DNA of 47,979 nt from Paenibacillus xylanivorans (GTDB taxonomy: Bacteria; Bacillota; Bacilli; Paenibacillales; Paenibacillaceae): NCBI RefSeq assembly GCF_001280595.1, contig NZ_LITU01000050.1, positions 99,944-147,922 on the forward strand. Direction: 5' to 3'. This document shows, piece by piece, positions 42,147 to 47,979 of the stretch. The notes under the pieces were generated by a model. The model saw nothing but the letters and a program-made list of their open reading frames with translations, was not told where the DNA came from and did no database searches. The number at the start of each line of letters is the position of its first letter. The first letter of the stretch is position 1. A program made the translations under genes and the position numbers.

Positions 42147-42188
42147 GACAGCATATGTGAAATAGGACAAAAATCAGGAGGGTTTTTT

Positions 42189-42626
42189 ATGGTTACTATT
42201 AAAGCAATTGAACTTGAAGATTTACCGGAGCTAAGCAAGCTATACAACGAGTTAATGGGTACGCTGACCAATGAACAGCAGATGCAGAAGATGTTTCACT
42301 ATATCCAGCAAAATGGACACTACCATGTACTCGGTGCATTTTACAATGGGGAATTGGCCGGTTCGGTGATGGGCATTGAATGCATGGATCTGATAGGTGA
42401 ATGCAATCCCTTCATGGTTGTTGAGAATGTGATTGTATCTGATCGGGTACGCAGACAGGGAATCGGTCAGAAGCTTATGCTTCAGATTGAGAACATTGCA
42501 AGAGATCTTGGATGTGAGTACATGATTCTGGTGTCTGGCGATCAGCGTAAAGAGGCTCATATTTTCTATGAAAAACTGGGCTTTAAGGATGAGAAGGTTC
42601 AGGGTTACCGGAAGCATTTTAATTAG
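42189..42626 (+). CDS. GNAT-family N-acetyltransferase
   Basis: 145 residues. VENVIVSDRVRRQGIGQKLM contains the canonical RRQGIG loop; EYMILVSGDQRKEAHIFYEKLGF is the C-terminal part of the acetyl-CoA site. It resembles GNATs annotated as aminoglycoside or amino-acid acetyltransferases of about 145 residues. GGAGG precedes ATG42189. It lies 42 nt after another GNAT gene but is not its near copy. Confidence 0.88.
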   Translation: MVTIKAIELEDLPELSKLYNELMGTLTNEQQMQKMFHYIQQNGHYHVLGAFYNGELAGSVMGIECMDLIGECNPFMVVENVIVSDRVRRQGIGQKLMLQIENIARDLGCEYMILVSGDQRKEAHIFYEKLGFKDEKVQGYRKHFN

Positions 42627-42704
42627 GTAGAAGGACTACTTAAGGAGCAGGACGAATAAGGCATAGTCTGGAAATAAATGAACTGATATGAGGGAGGCAC
42701 TCTC

Positions 42705-43127
42705 GTGTTCAAAAAATGGGCTAATGTCCTAATGATTCTGAGTTTGGTATTCGCCGTATGTTCCCCAACATCCTATGCCGCCGCCAAAACGGTCAAAGTG
42801 ACCGTGACGCTAGTCAGTGCAGAACTGGTGGAGAACAACTCGGTTGGTAATGAATGGGCCATTGGGGCAAGTGTGAACGGCAAGAGCCTGGAGGAGGGTT
42901 CATCGGTCACGTTGAATCTGAAATCCACGGATACGGTGAAATTACAAGCGAATGCCGAAGAGCAGGACAAAATTCCTGATTTGGGGAGCAAAAGCACGAA
43001 CGTTAAGGTTCCCTCCATTTCCAAATCGATCAACAAGACCTTATCGGTTGTCGTGACGGAGAACAGGGGCCGCTATTCGGGTAACACAGCGACGTGGGAG
43101 TTCAAGTTTAAGATCAGTAAAAAATAG
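42705..43127 (+). CDS. Secreted protein, hypothetical
   Basis: 140 residues with a classical signal peptide (MFKKW, hydrophobic run, probable cut after SYA at about 25). The mature domain is beta-rich, with VTVTLVSAELVENNSVGNEW and ATWEFKFKISKK, and lacks Cys; it may be a small C2/jelly-roll fold, but no family is recognised. GTG42705 follows GAGGGAGG. A terminator follows at 43145, so it is monocistronic. Confidence 0.78.
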   Translation: MFKKWANVLMILSLVFAVCSPTSYAAAKTVKVTVTLVSAELVENNSVGNEWAIGASVNGKSLEEGSSVTLNLKSTDTVKLQANAEEQDKIPDLGSKSTNVKVPSISKSINKTLSVVVTENRGRYSGNTATWEFKFKISKK

Positions 43128-43144
43128 AACATGGACTGATCATG

Positions 43145-43171
43145 AAAAAGAGAGCCTGGCTCTCTTTTTTT
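43145..43171 (+). terminator. Rho-independent terminator
   Basis: AAAAAGAGAGC (43145-43155) pairs with GCTCTCTTTTT (43159-43169) around a 3-nt loop. The long A and T runs make it likely to work both ways. Confidence 0.92.
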
Positions 43172-43229
43172 GGTTTATGCTGATAACTTTGAACTGAAGG
43201 AATGTATAGTTTCGGGAAGGATCTCTCTT

Positions 43230-43286
43230 TGGTAAAATAAAGAATGTTATGGGCAGGGACGTATATATTTCAACGTACATATTTCA
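43230..43286 (+). promoter_or_regulatory. rtcB leader: candidate extended -10 and a 14-bp tandem repeat
   Basis: TGGTAAAAT (43230-43238) is an extended -10. About 20 bp later ACGTATATATTTCA (43259-43272) is followed at once by ACGTACATATTTCA (43273-43286), differing at one base. The pair would lie in the early leader, a common place for a repressor site. The binding protein is unknown; no RtcR-like activator is encoded here. Confidence 0.5.
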
Positions 43287-43326
43287 TTGGAAGTTTTAAT
43301 GAAGACAAAGGGAGGTTAACCATATA

Positions 43327-44547
43327 ATGCGTATCGTGGATAACATTAAAGTTTGGGGGGAACCGCTGGAGAATGCGGTAAGTCAGGCGGTGACTTGCTC
43401 GCAGCATGGTAACGTACTGGGCGTGGCTCTAATGGCAGACCATCACAAAGGGTACTCACAGCCCATCGGGGGCGTGGTTGCCTACCGGAACATGGTCAGT
43501 CCGTCAGGGGTTGGATATGATATTGCCTGCGGAAACAAGGCTGTTCGCACCAACCTGATGTGGGAGGATATCCGGGATCAGATTGCTGTGATTATGGATA
43601 ATATTAATTCGACCATATCATTCGGCGTAGGCCGCAACAATCCAAATCCTGTGGAGCATAAGCTGTTCGATGATGCCAGTTGGAAGCTGTTTGATTCCAT
43701 TGAGCATGGATTACAGCACAAGTTGAAGACACTCGCGCGCAACCAGCTCGGGACGGTGGGCAGTGGCAATCATTTTGTAGATATTTTTGTGGAAGAGGCG
43801 ACGGGTAAAGTATGGATTGCGAACCACTTTGGCAGCCGCGGCTTCGGTCACAAGGTTGCAAGTGGTTTTCTGAATTTGGCTGCCGGACGTAAGTTCAGTG
43901 GCAAAGCGCCGGGAGAATCGATGGATCAACCACCGACATTGTTTGACCTTAAGAGTGAAATGGGTGATATGTATTGGGACGGAATGACTCTAGCGGGCAG
44001 ATACGCTTATGCAGGACGTGACTATGTCATTGAACAGGTCCTTGGTATTCTGGGTGCGAGTGCGGAGTATTCGGTTCATAACCATCATAATTTTGCCTGG
44101 AAAGAACAGCATATGGACGAAGAAGTCGTGGTAGTCCGCAAAGGAGCAACGCCGCTGGCACCGGGACAGCTTGGTTTTGTGGGAGGCAGCATGGGGGATA
44201 TCTCGGTAATCGTGGAGGGAGTCCACAGCGAGGAGAATACTGAGTCTTTCCGCAGCACCGTACATGGTGCAGGGCGCACGATGAGCCGAACCCAGGCGGC
44301 TGGCAAAATGAATTACAAGCTGCGTACACGCATGGGTGGCGAGATTAGCGAGGAACAGATGCAAGCGGCGATTCGTGCCTATGGTGTCGAGCTAAGGGGT
44401 GCAGGAACGGATGAAAGTCCATTTGTGTACAAGAAGCTGCAGGACGTGCTGAATGCGCATGCCCATACCTTGAAAATCAACCATATCCTGCGCCCCGTAG
44501 GTGTTGCAATGGCTGGGGGCAATGAATTCGACCCATATAAGGACTAA
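43327..44547 (+). CDS. rtcB: RtcB-family RNA ligase
   Basis: 406 residues with the RtcB active site: GVGYDIACGN (Mn ligands Asp65 and Cys68), SGNHF (His149), NHFGSRGFGH (His167), HNHHNF (251-256) and the GMP-attaching histidine His313 in HGAGRTMSR. RtcB seals 2',3'-cyclic or 3'-phosphate RNA ends to 5'-OH ends with GTP. No archease or RtcA gene is adjacent; instead a DUF4272 gene follows 22 nt later. GGGAGG precedes ATG43327. In bacteria it acts in RNA repair, for example after tRNA or rRNA cleavage. Confidence 0.93.
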   Translation: MRIVDNIKVWGEPLENAVSQAVTCSQHGNVLGVALMADHHKGYSQPIGGVVAYRNMVSPSGVGYDIACGNKAVRTNLMWEDIRDQIAVIMDNINSTISFGVGRNNPNPVEHKLFDDASWKLFDSIEHGLQHKLKTLARNQLGTVGSGNHFVDIFVEEATGKVWIANHFGSRGFGHKVASGFLNLAAGRKFSGKAPGESMDQPPTLFDLKSEMGDMYWDGMTLAGRYAYAGRDYVIEQVLGILGASAEYSVHNHHNFAWKEQHMDEEVVVVRKGATPLAPGQLGFVGGSMGDISVIVEGVHSEENTESFRSTVHGAGRTMSRTQAAGKMNYKLRTRMGGEISEEQMQAAIRAYGVELRGAGTDESPFVYKKLQDVLNAHAHTLKINHILRPVGVAMAGGNEFDPYKD

Positions 44548-44569
44548 TTGAAAGAAGAAGGTGAACCTC

Positions 44570-45748
44570 ATGAGAAATTGTGCAATATACAGCTCCCAGT
44601 TTGATCTGGATCAGTTGTTTGAAATGATTCAATCCATATACCCTCAGGATACAATTGAGCGTAAAGAAGATAAAACCCACATTCAAGTCACTCGCAAGAA
44701 GCTGTTCGGTAAGAAGACGAAGGGCTTCAATATGATGACCAGCCAGACCCACCCTAAAGAATTTACCACAATGATTCAGGGGATGCTGGGATTTCTGAGT
44801 CAGATTGAGGGAAAGAATCCTTCGCTACAGGAAAAGGTACTAATTAAATGCTCTACACTGAACATGGTTGTTGGTATCGAGACGGAAGAGGATATCGCTG
44901 AGGAGTTCTTCAATGAGTTATTGCTTCTGGCCGATGCCCTCGATGCAGTCATCTTCTGGGGAGGTGGCTCCTTGCTGAATGCGCAAGGTCAGCTGCTGCT
45001 GGATGTCAACGGAGAATCCGAAGTAGAGGATTACAAAGTGACAGCGCACACCAGTTTTCTGGACGAAGTCAGACCCCCGTCGGAATCTGCAATGCTGCGC
45101 AAAGAGCGCTCCGAGCAGCTTCTAACAGAGCAAGGAATCCCATTCAATGTTCATCTGCCTGCAAGAGCGGGGGATGAGCATACAAGGATCCGTAGTGTTC
45201 AAGAAGTGGCAGAGCGTGCGGTAGCCCTCTGTATTGCAGCTCTCAAGGGTGAATGTCTTGGAGCCGGTGAAAGCGCAGAAGATACAGCAGCGCTGGTCCA
45301 GGAAGTGATCGACAAGTATGATGCAGCTTCATTCTTTTCACCTGTGGAAAGAAAATTTGTGGAGCAACATGGTGCAGAACATCAGGAGGTTATTTCCTTT
45401 TCATGGGGATACGAGGCTTATCATGTTATGTTATGGGCACTTGGCTACGTCAAGGAGCTTGGAGCTCCGGTAAATCTGTGCAACGTGGGACAGGATGTAG
45501 GATATTTGCAGCAATGTGACGATGTTGAGGCCTTTGTAGCCGGGGCGCGGTTTCGTTCGAAAAACGAGATTTTGGATGCAGCGGACCTAATTTACCGGTA
45601 TAACTGGGTGTGTGTGGACAGACGTGTGAAGGAACAAACACCTCCCGCGGGTCTAAATGGTGGAGTTGCCTATGAGCGTCACCGGGCACTGAACTGGCTG
45701 ATCTGTTATTTGGATCAGGACTGGGATGAAGTGCGGACAGATACGTAG
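44570..45748 (+). CDS. DUF4272 protein
   Basis: 392 residues. The C-terminal 240 fit DUF4272: RKERSEQLLTEQGIPFNVHLPA, then RSVQEVAERAVALCIAALKGE, SWGYEAYHVMLWALGYV and FRSKNEILDAADLIYRYNW. The N-terminal 150 form a separate domain with DAVIFWGGGSLLNAQGQLLLD. No enzyme activity is known for the family. AAGAAGGTG precedes ATG44570 (GTG44561 possible). It follows rtcB so closely that co-transcription is likely. A terminator follows at 45793. Confidence 0.82.
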   Translation: MRNCAIYSSQFDLDQLFEMIQSIYPQDTIERKEDKTHIQVTRKKLFGKKTKGFNMMTSQTHPKEFTTMIQGMLGFLSQIEGKNPSLQEKVLIKCSTLNMVVGIETEEDIAEEFFNELLLLADALDAVIFWGGGSLLNAQGQLLLDVNGESEVEDYKVTAHTSFLDEVRPPSESAMLRKERSEQLLTEQGIPFNVHLPARAGDEHTRIRSVQEVAERAVALCIAALKGECLGAGESAEDTAALVQEVIDKYDAASFFSPVERKFVEQHGAEHQEVISFSWGYEAYHVMLWALGYVKELGAPVNLCNVGQDVGYLQQCDDVEAFVAGARFRSKNEILDAADLIYRYNWVCVDRRVKEQTPPAGLNGGVAYERHRALNWLICYLDQDWDEVRTDT

Positions 45749-45792
45749 AATGGACTCTTAGAATCATCTATTTTTATATGACATCCAAACTC

Positions 45793-45835
45793 AAATACCC
45801 CCAAGCCAGGCGAACACTGGTTATGGGGGTATTTT
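45793..45835. terminator. Bidirectional terminator between convergent genes
   Basis: AAATACCCCC (45793-45802) pairs with GGGGGTATTT (45825-45834), enclosing CCAG/CTGG. It ends the rtcB unit on the + strand and lies 24 nt past the stop of the LacI-family gene on the minus strand. Confidence 0.85.
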
Positions 45836-45858
45836 GGCGTCTCTTGGTACCTTACCGT

Positions 45859-46640
45859 TTATCCGCTATGTCTTCCGTACTGTTCCCGAATCATAACATC
45901 AGCGAGAATCAGCTTTTTCTCTACGTTACTTTCTGGATTCACAATACGCCATAACATCTGGTCCACTGCACGTGCACCAAGTAGCTTGCTCCTTGTTTAC
46001 ATTCACCGTGGCGAGTACCGGTATATTGTCGTACACATTATCGAAACCGGTGACTACACACTGATCGGGCACACGAATGCCCATACTCTCCAGGGCTTCA
46101 ATGGTGTAGAGCGCGAAGAAGTCATTGGCACAGACAAAAACCTCAGGCAAGTTCTCCTCATTTATGACCGAAGTAAACGTTTTGTGGAAATCATCCACAT
46201 CCGGGCTGCTCAATTCCGGGATCTGATTCAGATTCAAGCTGTGTCCCATCAATACTGAAGTATAGGCCACCCAACGTTCATAGAAGCTGTGAGCATCACT
46301 GGTATTTCCAACAAACTGAAACCGTTTGAATCCCTTGCGCAGAAGATAGAGCATTATGTCACGCATGGATGCAAAATTGTCGGTGAAAATACTGTCACTA
46401 TGAAAGACCGGGTCCAGATGATCCACCATGACGACGGGAATGCCCAGACGCTTGATTTCAAGCAAAATGGGTGTCGAGATGGAACCCACCGTAATAATGC
46501 CCCGAATGGCATCCGGATTCAGCAATGTGAATAGTTGATCCGCAGAAGGTTCTGTCAGGGTGAGGATGTTGATGCCTTTCTGATTCAGTCTGGATTTATG
46601 CGTGGGGATATACGCAGCATATTGTGGATGCTCCCTCAGG
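45859..46640 (-). pseudogene. LacI/GalR-family regulator, 5' truncated and frameshifted
   Basis: The minus strand encodes the sugar-binding part of a LacI-type repressor: INILTLTEPSADQLF, IRGIITVGSIS, IPVVMVDHLDP, FKRFQFVGN, EVFVCANDFFALYTIEALE and CVVTGFDNVYDNIPVLATVN. Near 45980-45990 the frame shifts, and the natural end LLGARAVDQMLWRI, then LILADVMIREQYGRHSG continues to TAA45861-45859, while the straight frame stops at 45926. No helix-turn-helix part is present: the frame runs only to about 46640, where a truncated DUF5696 gene begins on the other strand. It cannot work as a repressor. Confidence 0.85.
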
Positions 46641-47097
46641 CTCCAGCCGGTTTAACATTACCGATGAGGAAGTTCCTTTTTATGAAATGGTCATTCATGG
46701 ATATATGGACTACGCTGCTTCCGCAATGAATACTTCAGGAGATCAGGATATGCGCAAACAGCTGCTCCGCAGCTTGGAGTTGGGCTCCGCTCCGCAATTT
46801 CAATGGACGTATGAACCATCGTCCAAGCTGAAGCTGACTAATTATGATTCGGCTTATGCCACTGACTTTGCGTATTGGGTAGATGACGCGGCTGCATTAT
46901 ACAAGGAAGCGAATGAGGTATTAGGTAATTTGCGGAACCATCCAATAACCGAGCATGAACGAGTTCAGAATGGCGTTGTGCGTGTCACATACAGTGGCGG
47001 TGCATCTATCTTGATCAATTACACGGATGATCCGGTAACGATTGATGGAATTACCGTTGGTGGGGCGGACTATGCAGCGGAAGGAGTGAACCGATGA
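46632..47097 (+). pseudogene. DUF5696 gene, C-terminal fragment
   Basis: About 155 residues matching the C-terminal end of DUF5696 proteins of Paenibacillus, normally 800 residues or more: FNITDEEVPFYEMVIHGYMDY, then SAPQFQWTYEPSSKLKLTNY and VVRVTYSGGASILINYTDDP. The start is lost at the junction with the truncated LacI-family gene; ATG46624 precedes the similarity and has no convincing ribosome site. DUF5696 genes usually sit in carbohydrate-transport operons, as here. The stop overlaps the permease ATG, so the original operon continues to the right. Confidence 0.82.
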
Positions 47098-47979
47098 GAA
47101 CACTTCGTTTATCGCTGAAATCCCGGAGAGCGCTGCTTGGACTTGCATTTATTTCGCCATGGCTGATTGGTTTCATCTTCCTGTTCGCCACGCCGCTGCT
47201 GCAATCGATCCGGTTCAGTATGAGCAATCTGTCGGTTGCCCCAGGAGGATATGTACTGGATTTTGTCGGATTGAAAAATTTCAAGGATGCCATTCTAGTC
47301 GATGCTACATTCAACCGGATCTTGGTGGATTCGGTTGGAGCGATGCTGCTGAATGTGCCGATGATTCTGTTCTTCAGTCTGTTTACAGCGACCCTGCTTA
47401 ACCAGAAATTCAAGGGCAGAACGATGGCGCGTGCGATCTTCTTCCTGCCGGTCATACTGGCCTCCAGTGCGGTGGCAGCAGCCGAGTCCGCAGGGTTGAT
47501 CAATCTGATGGGGGACGCCAGTGCGGTTGAATCGTCTACCGAAGGGGGAGCTTCGTTCAACGTCATTTCAATTGTGCGAATGCTGAATGATGTGGGACTG
47601 CCAATGGCTTATGTGGATTATATCGTGGAAGCCATTATGCGCATTTACGATATTGTCAGCAGCTCTGGCGTACAGATTCTGATATTCCTTGCTGCGCTGC
47701 AATCGGTACCAGGTTCCATGTACGAAGTGGCCAAAATTGAAGGCGCAACGGCCTATGAATCATTCTGGAAAATTACGTTTCCGATGATGAGTCCATTGAT
47801 CCTGACGAATGTCATCTATACCATCATTGATTCCTTCGCAGGCAGCCCGGTGACCGAGGCCATCTACCAGACGGCGTTCAAAACCCAGAACTTCGGCCTA
47901 AGCTCGGCCATGTCCTGGCTGTACACCCTGGTCATCGGTCTGGTATTGGTTGTTGTCGGATGGGTACTGTCACGGCGGG
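47094..47979 (+). CDS. Sugar ABC transporter permease, MalF-like (partial at window end)
   Basis: The frame is open from ATG47094 to the last base (295 codons), so the 3' end is outside. It is a binding-protein-dependent permease: N-terminal LGLAFISPWLIGFIFLF helix, about six membrane segments and the cytoplasmic EAA loop EVAKIEGATAYESFWKITFP, which contacts the ATPase. GGAAGGAG lies 6 nt before the ATG, which overlaps the DUF5696 stop. The sugar is unknown. Having lost the normal upstream promoter region, its expression is uncertain. Confidence 0.88.
   Translation, partial: MRTLRLSLKSRRALLGLAFISPWLIGFIFLFATPLLQSIRFSMSNLSVAPGGYVLDFVGLKNFKDAILVDATFNRILVDSVGAMLLNVPMILFFSLFTATLLNQKFKGRTMARAIFFLPVILASSAVAAAESAGLINLMGDASAVESSTEGGASFNVISIVRMLNDVGLPMAYVDYIVEAIMRIYDIVSSSGVQILIFLAALQSVPGSMYEVAKIEGATAYESFWKITFPMMSPLILTNVIYTIIDSFAGSPVTEAIYQTAFKTQNFGLSSAMSWLYTLVIGLVLVVVGWVLSRR

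Noticed and set aside
45986..46534. Two + strand open frames opposite the LacI-family remnant
   Set aside because: They are antisense shadows; the minus strand shows clear LacI-type similarity.
1..47979. Integron, phage, transposon or CRISPR array
   Set aside because: No recombinase, transposase, attC-like series or regularly spaced repeat set was found; the only longer interspersed repeat has two copies.

Overview
The window looks like chromosome from a Gram-positive, spore-forming Bacillales bacterium, most probably Paenibacillus. The basis is recognition of families by eye: strong AGGAGG-type ribosome sites, frequent GTG/TTG starts, close homologues of Bacillus subtilis YfiT/BstA, TmrB, YdbS/YdbT, YueD and BceRSAB, a Spo0M remnant, and a DUF5696 gene next to a sugar ABC permease. 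I cannot fix the species. No tRNA, rRNA, transposase, integrase, phage gene or CRISPR array is visible.

Layout. (1) 1-27.8 kb: about 40 short genes, nearly all on the + strand, in one- to four-gene units. They are mostly small-molecule enzymes: GNAT acetyltransferases, Nudix, HAD, histidine-phosphatase, deaminase, DinB, isochorismatase, PhzF, inositol-phosphatase-like, HD and HIT proteins and an ANT-type nucleotidyltransferase. Among them are a LytTR/DUF3021 regulatory pair, lipoproteins, small membrane proteins, possible immunity-type orphans and a ydbS-ydbT pair. (2) 27.9-36 kb: a minus-strand GT4 glycosyltransferase, a DMP19-like protein, a TmrB-like protein, a spo0M remnant, two methyltransferases, an AAC(6')-like GNAT, BstA and a YueD-like reductase. 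(3) 36.1-40.9 kb: a complete Bce-type antimicrobial-peptide module (response regulator, kinase, ATPase, permease). (4) 41-45.8 kb: a PgsA-like synthase, two GNATs, a secreted protein and an rtcB-DUF4272 pair. (5) 45.86-47.98 kb: a LacI-family gene and a DUF5696 gene, head to head and each lacking its 5' end, then a sugar ABC permease that runs off the window.

How the genes fit together. Regions 1 and 2 read as an accessory store of detoxification, metabolite-repair and resistance genes, with little sign of one shared pathway. The stretch is also damaged. A cytidine-deaminase-like gene lost its middle with its second zinc motif. A Nudix gene carries an internal out-of-frame deletion. One GNAT ends in a tail overlapping what looks like the first residues of a lost P-loop kinase. 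spo0M keeps only its C-terminus. A metal-dependent phospholipase-C-like gene is fused in frame to a GNAT whose own ribosome site and ATG are still present inside the fusion. Two copies of a structured, roughly 170-bp non-coding repeat lie at about 21.2 and 36.2 kb in the same orientation, each upstream of a + strand gene. Other signals without an obvious explanation are a 10-bp-phased repeat before the LytTR gene and a 14-bp tandem repeat in the rtcB leader.
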